Below, piece after piece: positions 8,538 to 15,615 of a stretch of 40,709 nt of DNA. The notes below the pieces were generated by a model, which worked only from the letters and a program-made list of their open reading frames with translations, ran no database searches and had not been told where the DNA came from. Position 1 is the first letter of the stretch. Every line of letters starts with the position of its first letter. The translations under genes were made by a program, and so were the position numbers. The stretch comes from an uncultured Lachnospiraceae bacterium (GTDB lineage: Bacteria; Bacillota; Clostridia; Lachnospirales; Lachnospiraceae): NCBI GenBank assembly GCA_937910785.1, contig CALDLG010000131.1, forward strand, positions 1 to 40,709, read 5' to 3'.

Positions 8538-8899
8538 AGCAGAGACCCGTATATGATAACAAACTGATCGGAAGAAATTTAAGGCGGTGCAGGAAGGCAC
8601 GAAATATTTCCGTGGAGCAGCTGCGGGAGTATTTAAAGATCGGTTCCGTTCAGGCAATTTATAAATGGGAAGCGGGACGGGGATATCCGCAGACAGATAC
8701 GATGTTTGCCCTGATGGAATTGTATGGAATAGGTTTAAGTGAGCTTTTGCGCGAAGAAGTACCTTGCTTCGAGCTTCGATTCACAGACCGCGGCCGATGC
8801 GGCAAGATGCAGACTGCATTGTCGATAAAGCAGAGTGGAATGAAACGGTTGAAAAGATGCTGCAGCTATCAGAAGCTGTTTCGAAAATCTGGTTCGTGA
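8534..8899 (+). CDS. XRE-family DNA-binding protein, C-terminus possibly frameshifted
   Basis: 121 residues. Residues about 11-66 form a Cro/C1-type helix-turn-helix: I-G-R-N-L-R-R-C-R-K-A-R-N, then V-E-Q-L-R-E-Y-L, recognition helix V-Q-A-I-Y-K-W-E-A-G-R, and a trailing M-F-A-L-M-E-L-Y helix. After residue 75 the composition turns odd (Arg/Cys/Gly rich). From about 8800 a neighbouring frame instead reads D-A-D-C-I-V-D-K-A-E-W-N-E-T-V-E-K-M-L, which looks like natural helix, so a frameshift near 8765-8800 is likely. The DNA-binding domain is intact. Target genes are unknown; a strong promoter and a leader ORF precede it. Confidence 0.75.
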   Translation: MKQRPVYDNKLIGRNLRRCRKARNISVEQLREYLKIGSVQAIYKWEAGRGYPQTDTMFALMELYGIGLSELLREEVPCFELRFTDRGRCGKMQTALSIKQSGMKRLKRCCSYQKLFRKSGS

Positions 8900-8910
8900 T
8901 GCTTCCCTTT

Positions 8911-9267
8911 TCACTTCGTCAGCTCATAGCTGAGATCTAGCAGGCGGTAAATTTCATCGTCCGTCACTGTTCCGTTTAGAATCACAGTGAGCCAATGCTT
9001 TTTATTCATATGCCAGGCGCGGGAAAAGCCTTCCTGCGACGACAGGGCGAGAACCATATCCGGATCGCATTTTACGTTTAGAATGTCTATTGGTTCGTCA
9101 CCGTGAAGTCCTACCTTATTGCGCGAAACATCTGTAATGAGCGCATACCATTTCCTGTTTCTTTCATGGCGCAGAATTTCACTCAGCGGGTATTCCGGCC
9201 AGGGGTGTTCTGACTGTGTGCCATAATTTTCATGGGCATATCGTAAAAGATCCTCTCTTGTAACCAT
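8911..9267 (-). CDS. MmcQ/YjbR family protein
   Basis: 118 residues, the standard length. Typical features are an N-terminal R-E-D-L-L-R-Y-A helix, P-W-P-E-Y-P, then W-Y-A-L-I-T-D-V, a short I-D-I-L-N-V-K-C-D-P segment, the R-A-W-H-M-N-K-K-H-W motif, and a final D-E-I-Y-R-L-L-D-L-S-Y helix. YjbR proteins have a CyaY-like fold and are proposed to bind DNA, but no firm function is known. It is transcribed alone, converging with the XRE gene. Confidence 0.9.
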   Translation of the reverse strand: MVTREDLLRYAHENYGTQSEHPWPEYPLSEILRHERNRKWYALITDVSRNKVGLHGDEPIDILNVKCDPDMVLALSSQEGFSRAWHMNKKHWLTVILNGTVTDDEIYRLLDLSYELTK

Positions 9268-9349
9268 ATTTACCGTCCTTATTTAATAAAATGATAGCCA
9301 GCGTTGCATTTCTTTCTTTTGTTTGATAGAATTTATCTTGTAAAATAGT

Positions 9350-9430
9350 GGAAGAACCGGATGAGGAATTTTTCCAAAGAGCGGAAAAACCGAAGGTTCT
9401 TTCAAACAAAATGCCAAAGGCATTTTGTTT
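9350..9430 (+). promoter_or_regulatory. Tandem hairpins, possible attenuator before the kinase-like gene
   Basis: An outer stem AGAACC/GGTTCT (about 9352 and 9394) encloses TTTTTCC/GGAAAAA. A second hairpin has perfect 12-bp arms, AAACAAAATGCC at 9404-9415 and its complement at 9419-9430, with a 3-base loop and T-rich tail. The second looks like an intrinsic terminator although no gene on this strand precedes it, which fits a leader attenuator for the gene at 9475. A YjbR-side promoter region also lies here. Confidence 0.45.
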
Positions 9431-9474
9431 TATTGTAGTGCTTTTTTCTATAAAATTCAATATGGGAGGCAGAA

Positions 9475-10050
9475 ATGGAAGTAAACGGGAAGGAATATGC
9501 CGCCATCAGATTATTGGGAAAAGGAAAAGGGGGTTATTCCTATCTGGTATCTGAAGGACACAGGCAGTATGTGCTGAAACAGATTCATCATGAGCCATGT
9601 GATTATTATCGGTTCGGAAATAAAATCGAAGCGGAATTAAACGATTATAAAAGACTGAGGGAAGCCGGGATCAGAATGCCGGAGCTGTTGGATGTGGACA
9701 TACGAGAGGAGCGGCTGCTGAAAGAATATATTGAGGGCGAAACGATATATGATCTGGTGCTTTCCGATAAGATGGAACCGGTCTATCTGGAGCAGGTTCG
9801 GGAGATGTGCGGGCGGCTTTATCCGGCCGGTCTGAATATCGATTATTTCCCGACCAACTTTGTTGTTCAGGAGCAAAAGCTTTACTATATTGACTATGAA
9901 TGCAATGAATACATGGAAGAATGGAATTTTGAGAATTGGGGAATTCGCTATTGGTCCCGAACGGAAGCGTTTATGCAGTATGTGGAGGAGCATAAGCAGA
10001 TGACGCACAAAACAACTCTTTCGGAAGATGCGGGAGATACGTCTCCGTAG
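9475..10050 (+). CDS. Minimal protein-kinase-fold protein
   Basis: 191 residues. A glycine-rich loop L-G-K-G-K-G-G-Y-S (14-22) is followed by Y-V-L-K (Lys35, the ATP-anchoring lysine), an alpha-C-like helix with Glu52/54, a hinge L-L-K-E-Y-I-E-G, and a catalytic-loop-like N-I-D-Y-F-P-T-N-F with Asp123 and Asn128 spaced as in kinases. Asp140 in Y-I-D-Y-E stands for the DFG aspartate. There is no HRD His/Arg, no activation segment and almost no C-lobe, as in Bud32/RIO-like or lipopolysaccharide-kinase-like proteins. It could phosphorylate a protein or small molecule. GGGAGG precedes the ATG. The carboxylesterase gene follows after about 80 bases. Confidence 0.75.
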   Translation: MEVNGKEYAAIRLLGKGKGGYSYLVSEGHRQYVLKQIHHEPCDYYRFGNKIEAELNDYKRLREAGIRMPELLDVDIREERLLKEYIEGETIYDLVLSDKMEPVYLEQVREMCGRLYPAGLNIDYFPTNFVVQEQKLYYIDYECNEYMEEWNFENWGIRYWSRTEAFMQYVEEHKQMTHKTTLSEDAGDTSP

Positions 10051-10129
10051 CTGGAAAACCGGTAATGAATATGCTATACTGATTTCATATAAAAGGGCGA
10101 TATCATTTTAAAGAGGAGGTAAAGGTGAT

Positions 10130-11689
10130 ATGGTGAAAACATTTCAGTATGACGAGGTTCCGGTGCTTCAGACGACATCCGGAAAGCTCAGGGGGTATTT
10201 TTATGACGGAGAGTATATTTTTAAGGGGATTCCGTATGCGCATGCGGATCGCTTTCAGATGCCGTCGGAGACGAGCTGGGAAGGAGTGTGGGAAGCCACA
10301 TCATATGGTTTCGTCTGTCCGTTGATGGTGCAGGATACGCCAAGGGGAGAATTGATGGTTCCGCATCGTTACTGGCCTCAGGACGAACATTGCCAGAGTC
10401 TGAATATCTGGACGAAAGAACTGGATGAAAATGCGAAGAAGCCGGTAGTTGTCTGGCTTCATGGCGGCGGTTATTTTGCGGGTTCTTCCATCGAACAGGT
10501 GGCATATGATGGTTTTAATATGTGCATGCTGGGGGATGTGGTCGTCGTATCCGTGAATCACAGACTGAATATTCTCGGCTATCTGGATCTGTCGCCATTT
10601 GGGGAAAAGTATGCCAATTCCGGAAATGCGGGACATGCGGATATGGTGGCGGCGTTGAAATGGGTACGGAAGAATATTGCCCTGTTCGGAGGTGATCCGG
10701 ATAATGTGACGATTTTCGGCCAGTCAGGCGGGGGCATGAAAGTTGCGGATCTGATGCAGATCGAAGAAGCGGACGGTCTTTTTCAAAAGGGACTGATTAT
10801 GAGCGGTGTCAGCAGCGAAGGGCTCCAGCCATCCTGTACGGGAGACGGCCGGGAGATTGTGTGTGCATTGCTGCAGGAGTTGAACATCAAAGAGGAAGAG
10901 GTTGAAAAACTGGAGACCGTTCCTTACTATGAGCTGGCGAAGGCTTATTTGAAGGTCAGCCCTGCGGTAGAGGCAAAAGGCGGCTATGTCGGGAACGCAC
11001 CGCTTGTAAATGATTATTATAAAGGGCATCCGTTGGGACATGGCCTGCGCGAATGCGCCGGTAACATTCCCGTGATGATCGGAACGGTATTTGGGGAATT
11101 TTCCTTTGCGCCGGTTATGTTCAACAAGCAGGAGCTGACAGAGCAGGAAACGGAAGAAATCATCGGTAAAGTATACGGAGAGCGCACGAAAGAGATGATG
11201 CAGGCATTTGCACAGGCATATCCGGGGAAAAATCCGACGGATTTACTGTGGGTTGACCGGGCGATGCGCCAGCCCTCCAAGCAGCTTGCGAAGCTTTTGG
11301 CAGAGGCAGGAAACAGCCATGTTTATTTATATGATTTTACACTTGAATTTCCGTTTATGCACAATAAGATCGCATGGCATTGTTCGGACATTCCGTTTTT
11401 CTTCCACAATACGGATAAGGTGGAAGTCTGTGGTATGCCGGGAATTACCGAGACGCTGGAGGAGCAGATTTTTGGCGCATTTATGAATTTCGTAAAATGC
11501 GGCGATCCGAATTTTGAGAAACTGCCCGCATGGTCCGCAGTGACGGCCGAACAGGAGCCGACCATGATTTTCGACAGGGAATGTGAAGTGCGGGTGAATT
11601 TCGATGACGCTTTATATGAGCTGATCGACAGTATTCTGCCGCCGTTTAACCTGATGGAGATGACGAAGAATCAGGATGTGCAGCACTGA
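10130..11689 (+). CDS. Type B carboxylesterase
   Basis: 519 residues, the normal size of the para-nitrobenzyl-esterase/carboxylesterase family (alpha/beta hydrolase). The oxyanion motif H-G-G-G-Y-F-A-G-S is at about 109-117. The nucleophile elbow reads G-Q-S-G-G-G with Ser199; most relatives have G-E-S-A-G-G. Glu323 (F-G-E-F) and His417 (A-W-H-C-S-D-I-P) complete the triad, and G-I-P-Y-A is the usual N-terminal marker. No signal peptide, so a cytoplasmic enzyme that hydrolyses esters of small molecules; the substrate is unknown. GGAGG at 10115-10119 supports ATG 10130. The GNAT gene follows closely, so the two are probably co-transcribed. Confidence 0.92.
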   Translation: MVKTFQYDEVPVLQTTSGKLRGYFYDGEYIFKGIPYAHADRFQMPSETSWEGVWEATSYGFVCPLMVQDTPRGELMVPHRYWPQDEHCQSLNIWTKELDENAKKPVVVWLHGGGYFAGSSIEQVAYDGFNMCMLGDVVVVSVNHRLNILGYLDLSPFGEKYANSGNAGHADMVAALKWVRKNIALFGGDPDNVTIFGQSGGGMKVADLMQIEEADGLFQKGLIMSGVSSEGLQPSCTGDGREIVCALLQELNIKEEEVEKLETVPYYELAKAYLKVSPAVEAKGGYVGNAPLVNDYYKGHPLGHGLRECAGNIPVMIGTVFGEFSFAPVMFNKQELTEQETEEIIGKVYGERTKEMMQAFAQAYPGKNPTDLLWVDRAMRQPSKQLAKLLAEAGNSHVYLYDFTLEFPFMHNKIAWHCSDIPFFFHNTDKVEVCGMPGITETLEEQIFGAFMNFVKCGDPNFEKLPAWSAVTAEQEPTMIFDRECEVRVNFDDALYELIDSILPPFNLMEMTKNQDVQH

Positions 11690-11702
11690 TTGGGGACCTG
11701 AA

Positions 11703-12137
11703 ATGATAAGAGAAATACGGGAAATGGATTTCGAAGGTCTGATGGCCTTATATATGCAGCTCCACAATAATCCGATGCCGGACGAAACGCCGGAGATCTC
11801 CGCTTTGTGGAAACGGATTCTGGAAGATCCGGCTCATCATATTATCGTGGCGGAGGAAGATGGAAGGATCGTTTCGTCCTGTGTCTGTGTCATTATTCCG
11901 AATCTGACACACGGACAGCAGCCGTATGCTTTCGTGGAGAATGTGATTACGGATGTGCAGTACAGAAAACGTGGGCTGGCATCGGCTTGTCTGAATTATG
12001 CCAGAGAGATCGCGGAGCGGGAGCATTGCTATAAAATGATGCTTCTGACAGGGTCCAAAAAGGAGAGTACGCTCAATTTTTACAGACAGGCCGGCTATAA
12101 CAGCGAGGATAAGACGGCCTTTATCAGCTGGCTGTGA
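11703..12137 (+). CDS. GNAT-family N-acetyltransferase
   Basis: 144 residues. The fold order is visible: an N-terminal I-R-E-M-D strand-helix, H-H-I-I-V-A-E-E-D-G-R-I-V-S-S, the strand F-V-E-N-V-I-T-D, then the acetyl-CoA pyrophosphate loop Y-R-K-R-G-L-A (a variant of Q/RxxGxG/A), and the closing L-T-G-S-K-K-E-S-T-L-N-F-Y-R-Q-A-G-Y. The acceptor is unknown. I prefer ATG 11703, which gives the canonical M-I-R-E-I-R-E start 14 bases after the esterase stop; an upstream in-frame ATG at 11676 would overlap the esterase. The stop lies inside a hairpin. Confidence 0.88.
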   Translation: MIREIREMDFEGLMALYMQLHNNPMPDETPEISALWKRILEDPAHHIIVAEEDGRIVSSCVCVIIPNLTHGQQPYAFVENVITDVQYRKRGLASACLNYAREIAEREHCYKMMLLTGSKKESTLNFYRQAGYNSEDKTAFISWL

Positions 12138-12169
12138 CATATATGACAAGAGTGTCATGTGTGTCACAG
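12132..12169. terminator. Hairpin at the GNAT stop codon
   Basis: CTGTGACA (12132-12139) pairs with TGTCACAG (12162-12169), and inside it ATGACA pairs with TGTCAT around an AGAG loop. There is no T run, so it may act as a weak bidirectional terminator or RNA-stabilising stem between convergent genes. Confidence 0.45.
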
Positions 12170-12170
12170 C

Positions 12171-12261
12171 GGAATATGCGGTGTCAGAATAAGATATGCC
12201 AGTCAGGGTGTATCAGTATATATGATATCGGAATATATGGCGTCAGAATATACTATGCCAG
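12171..12261 (+). repeat. Degenerate 32-bp direct repeat, two copies
   Basis: 12171-12202 and 12230-12261 share 26 of 32 positions, with the conserved parts GGAATAT, GTCAGAATA and TATGCCAG. The second copy runs into the end of the SGNH gene. Origin unknown; too short and diverged to name as an element. Confidence 0.5.
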
Positions 12262-13377
12262 AATGGACCGCAGGTATTCGATGATAACCTGTGCCGCTCT
12301 CGCATGAGATTTCTCGCCGGGGTGGGCATGGGAGCCGACTGTCAGTTCGGTCGTATTGGGCAGCTGGAGAAAAGCGATATTCAGGTCTCCGGCTGCTTTC
12401 TGATAGCTGTTCATGGCATCCGTAATGGCAAAAGTCAGATCATATCCGAGCATACCGTAAGTCCATACGATATGGGATGTGGGATTGTTCCGGCGGAGCA
12501 TGGAAAGAAAATCGATAACCGCCTGTTTGAAGCGGGCAAGATCTTCCGGACGGCAGGAGCCGTCCGGTTCTTTATGCTGTTTGAAGGACTGCCCTGTGAC
12601 GGGATCTGTCCATTCCGGCTGTTCGAAAGCGCTTGCATCGTTCGTTCCCAGATTGACGATAATGGCGTCCGGTATCCAGCTCCTGAAATCATAAGGCTTC
12701 CCGGCCCCCAGTTTTTCATTCATTTCGCCCGCGGCCAGTCCGCAGATCTTTTCATAACGGGAAGGCAGATTGTGCCGGGGATCGTTGTCCCAGCCGCACA
12801 GAACGCCCCAGCCGCCCTGGGAAATCAGTCTGTATTCCGCATCCAGCGCATCGGAGACCATTCTCGCATAATTCCGACTTGTTCCCATATACATGGAAAG
12901 CCAGTCCGTATCGTCTTCGGCGCCGTAGGTTCCCTCGCCGGAAGTGATGCTGTCGCCGATAAATTCCAGTTTAAACCGTCTGTCCCTGACCGGAAGAAAT
13001 GTACCGTCGGAACGAAATCCCCTGACCAGAAGGCGACAGGCATTATCCTCTGACATGGCCTGAAGCTCCCGGAAAAATTTGACGTTTTTTACGGAATCCG
13101 GGCTCATGCCGCGGAAAAGACACAGGGAACAGGCGCCGGATGGCAACATCTGTCTGCTCATAAATGCGTCGTTTAACGCGGTCCAGATCCAGGGCTCGTG
13201 GGTTTCAAAATCGACATCGAGGTCGATCCACAGTTCGGAGCCGGTTACGTTCACTTCTATGCCGCTTCCATTGAAAAACAGGGGGAGCGCCGGCTGTGTT
13301 TCGTCGGTTCTGCCATGAACTTTATAATGCCCGGTTTCTTTCAGGGTGTATTGTTTCAGATTTTCATTTGGTGTCAT
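12253..13377 (-). CDS. SGNH/GDSL esterase with CE2-like architecture
   Basis: 374 residues. Residues 1-125 look like the beta-rich N-terminal domain of carbohydrate esterase family 2, and the SGNH domain begins with F-I-G-D-S-I-T-S-G-E-G at about 137-147 (nucleophile Ser in G-D-S). G-T-N-D (block III) follows at about 246-249, and the C-terminal G-S-H-A-H-P-G-E supplies the catalytic His, with no clear Asp just before it, as in CE2 dyads. CE2 enzymes deacetylate xylo- and manno-oligosaccharides. There is no signal peptide, so it would act on imported sugars or intracellular esters. Its start lies about 30 bases after the MATE stop on the same strand, so the two may be one operon. Confidence 0.88.
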   Translation of the reverse strand: MTPNENLKQYTLKETGHYKVHGRTDETQPALPLFFNGSGIEVNVTGSELWIDLDVDFETHEPWIWTALNDAFMSRQMLPSGACSLCLFRGMSPDSVKNVKFFRELQAMSEDNACRLLVRGFRSDGTFLPVRDRRFKLEFIGDSITSGEGTYGAEDDTDWLSMYMGTSRNYARMVSDALDAEYRLISQGGWGVLCGWDNDPRHNLPSRYEKICGLAAGEMNEKLGAGKPYDFRSWIPDAIIVNLGTNDASAFEQPEWTDPVTGQSFKQHKEPDGSCRPEDLARFKQAVIDFLSMLRRNNPTSHIVWTYGMLGYDLTFAITDAMNSYQKAAGDLNIAFLQLPNTTELTVGSHAHPGEKSHARAAQVIIEYLRSILA

Positions 13378-13407
13378 AGTGATCTCTCCTTGTTTAATCA
13401 GACGTTT

Positions 13408-14784
13408 TCAGTCCGGCTGGTCTGTCATACAGCGGCAGCGTTTCAGCCAGCGGCCTCTCAGATAATATACAATAAAGAGCAGGGATGTGACGCTCCAGGT
13501 CAGCGGGTAACTGAAAGCTACCGTGGATATCTCAGGACGCAGAGGAACGGCGATCAGGACCCAGGCCACACGCAGGATACAGACGCCTGCGGCCGTCATC
13601 AGCATGGGAGGAATGGCATCCCCGCATCCTCTCGTTGTACCGCCCAGAATTTCGATACAGATATAGGTCACATAGCTGGGGGAGATCACCTTCATCATGC
13701 CGAGTCCGATGGATACAACGTCCGGATCATTCGTGAACATGCCGAAGAAAATACGGCCGCCCGTCAGGACGATGACGCTCAGAAGTATGCTCGTGAAGGC
13801 CGCCATGACCAGACAGATGCGAACACTTTTTCGGATTCGATCGTATTTGCCCGCGCCGAAGTTCTGGCCTGCAAAGGTGGTGATCGCTACGCCGTATGCA
13901 CCCATGATCATCCAGAAAATGCCGTCCACCTTGCCATAGGCGGTCCAGGCCGCGATCGTGTCCGTTCCGAAGGAGTTGATGCTCGACTGAACGATCAGAT
14001 TGGAAACGGAATACATGGTGGACTGAATTCCCGCAGGCAGGCCGATGCGTATGATATTGTGCAGAAGAATCGGAGAAAACCGGATTTCCCGGATAAAAAG
14101 TTTATAGGAATCTTCCGTTTTTAACAGGGAGGCAATCACCATGAATGCACTGATAACCTGTGACAGCGCGGTAGCGACTGCGACACCCAGTACCCCCATT
14201 TTTAAAATCGTCACGAAAAGAATATCCAGAATGATATTCGCGATGCAGGACAGGATCAGAAAATAAAGGGGACGTTTGGAGTCTCCGACAGCCCTTAAAA
14301 TACCGGACCCCATATTATAAATGAGGGAAGGAATGACGCCGAGAAAATAGACCCGCATATACACGATGGATAAAGATAAAATATCCTCCGGCGTGTGCAT
14401 GGCCCGCAGCGCAGCCCCTGAAAAAAGAAATCCGAGCACCATAATTACGGCGCCGCCCGCGATGGAGAGCGCCATGGCCGTATGTACCGTTTTTTTGACG
14501 TCATTGTGTTTTCCGGCGCCGTAATACTGGGAAATGATGACGGTTGCGCCGGAGGAAAGGCCGGTAAAAAAGCCGATCAGCAGATTGATCAGCGTGGCGG
14601 CCGGGCCGCCTACCGCGGCAAGCGCTTCTTTTCCGACGAATTTTCCGACGATTACCGCATCCGTCGTATTATAGAGCTGTTGAAAAAAGGTGCCGAATAA
14701 AATCGGAAAAAAGAAAAACAGAAGCTGTTTCCAGATGACTCCTTCTGTTATCTGATTGGAAATACGATGATTGTCCTTCTTCAT
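13408..14784 (-). CDS. MATE-family multidrug/metabolite exporter
   Basis: 458 residues from the chosen start, with twelve hydrophobic segments in two pseudo-repeats. Family signals include the N-terminal P-I-L-F-G-T-F-F-Q-Q-L-Y-N-T-T-D, then V-G-K-F-V-G, A-A-V-G-G-P, and G-A-G-K-H-N-D-V-K-K-T-V. MATE proteins export cationic drugs or metabolites using Na+ or H+ gradients. ATG 14784 has an AAAGGA site about 5 bases upstream; the longer reading starting at 14835 has none and adds a non-family tail. It precedes the SGNH esterase on the same strand. Confidence 0.93.
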   Translation of the reverse strand: MKKDNHRISNQITEGVIWKQLLFFFFPILFGTFFQQLYNTTDAVIVGKFVGKEALAAVGGPAATLINLLIGFFTGLSSGATVIISQYYGAGKHNDVKKTVHTAMALSIAGGAVIMVLGFLFSGAALRAMHTPEDILSLSIVYMRVYFLGVIPSLIYNMGSGILRAVGDSKRPLYFLILSCIANIILDILFVTILKMGVLGVAVATALSQVISAFMVIASLLKTEDSYKLFIREIRFSPILLHNIIRIGLPAGIQSTMYSVSNLIVQSSINSFGTDTIAAWTAYGKVDGIFWMIMGAYGVAITTFAGQNFGAGKYDRIRKSVRICLVMAAFTSILLSVIVLTGGRIFFGMFTNDPDVVSIGLGMMKVISPSYVTYICIEILGGTTRGCGDAIPPMLMTAAGVCILRVAWVLIAVPLRPEISTVAFSYPLTWSVTSLLFIVYYLRGRWLKRCRCMTDQPD

Positions 14785-15126
14785 GGGTATCCTTTCCTGT
14801 CCGGCGGTGGGGACATTTATCATATGGCGTGCCACCTATTATATCCGCTTTTATCTGAAAAAACAAGAGCATGAGAAAAAACTCCGCAGGGAGAAAAGAG
14901 ACGAAAAAGCTTGAAAAATTCCGTTCGAGTATATGAAAGGAAATAAGCAGTGGGAAGAAATAACCGGCCGAAGCTGAAGCTCTCATTGCGGGCCATGTTT
15001 TATTGTGATATAGTAAACGAAAGGACGAAATGGGAAGCGCTTATGATGCGGTTGCCGGACGTCTGAATGAAAAAGGATGGATGCGCCGCGGGAGCGGATT
15101 ATAAAAATACCGGCGAGGAGATGGTT
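14785..15126. other. 342-base intergenic region between MATE and DNA glycosylase genes
   Basis: Divergent promoter region. Apart from the candidate plus-strand promoter at 14986-15014 and an in-frame extension of the glycosylase gene without a good start, I see no gene, repeat or structured RNA here. Confidence 0.5.
14986..15014 (+). promoter_or_regulatory. Candidate promoter of the glycosylase-helicase operon
   Basis: TTGCGG (14986-14991) and TATAGT (15009-15014) are 17 bases apart. The -10 is good and the -35 modest. It lies about 110 bases before the first gene. Confidence 0.4.
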
Positions 15127-15615
15127 ATGTCTATGTTACATCCGATAGCCCCTGTTTACGACAGGGATTCCAGAGTTTTAATATTGGGAAGCTTTCCGTC
15201 GGTGAAATCGCGGGAACAGCAGTTTTTTTACGGGCATAAGCAGAACCGCTTCTGGCGCGTGATGGCGCAGGTGCTGGAATGTGAGACGCCGGAAGATATC
15301 CAGCAGAAGCGGGCTATGTTGACAGCACACCATGTGGCGGTATGGGATGTGATAGCGAGCTGCGAAATTACAGGCTCTTCGGATGCGAGTATCAGGGACG
15401 TGCAGCCCAATGACTTGTCGGATATTCTGTCCTGCGCGGATATCCGGGCGATTTATACGAACGGAGGGAAAGCGTACCAGCTGTATCAAAAATATATTTA
15501 TCCGGTAAACGGCAGGGAAGCGTATCCGCTGCCCTCAACAAGCCCGGCCAATGCGGCCTATTCGCTGGACAGGCTGGTAAACGACTGGAAGATTATCCGG
15601 GAGGCGCTTTCATGA
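15127..15615 (+). CDS. Hypoxanthine/uracil-DNA glycosylase-like protein (UDG superfamily)
   Basis: 162 residues. It has the family 6 (HDG) pattern: H-P-I-A-P-V-Y, then L-I-L-G-S-F-P-S-V-K-S-R-E, F-Y-G-H-K-Q-N-R-F-W, a central V-W-D-V-I-A-S-C, Y-T-N-G-G-K-A, and the C-terminal P-S-T-S-P-A-N-A loop that corresponds to the UDG minor-groove motif. HDG enzymes excise deaminated adenine (hypoxanthine) from DNA. ATG 15127 lies 6 bases after GAGGAG; upstream in-frame ATGs at 15067 and 15121 are poorly placed. The stop overlaps the helicase start as ATGA, so the two products are translationally coupled, which suggests a joint DNA repair or defence task. Confidence 0.88.
   Translation: MSMLHPIAPVYDRDSRVLILGSFPSVKSREQQFFYGHKQNRFWRVMAQVLECETPEDIQQKRAMLTAHHVAVWDVIASCEITGSSDASIRDVQPNDLSDILSCADIRAIYTNGGKAYQLYQKYIYPVNGREAYPLPSTSPANAAYSLDRLVNDWKIIREALS

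Noticed and set aside
9348..9554. 68-residue ORF before the kinase-like gene
   Set aside because: It runs through two hairpins and overlaps the true start in another frame; no ribosome binding site.
12304..13053. 249-residue plus-strand ORF opposite the SGNH esterase
   Set aside because: The minus strand carries complete SGNH motifs; this frame has no start site and no recognisable family.
13198..14124. 308-residue plus-strand ORF opposite the MATE gene
   Set aside because: Composition rich in His, Asp, Gly and Arg, as expected from the complement of membrane codons; the MATE gene explains the region.
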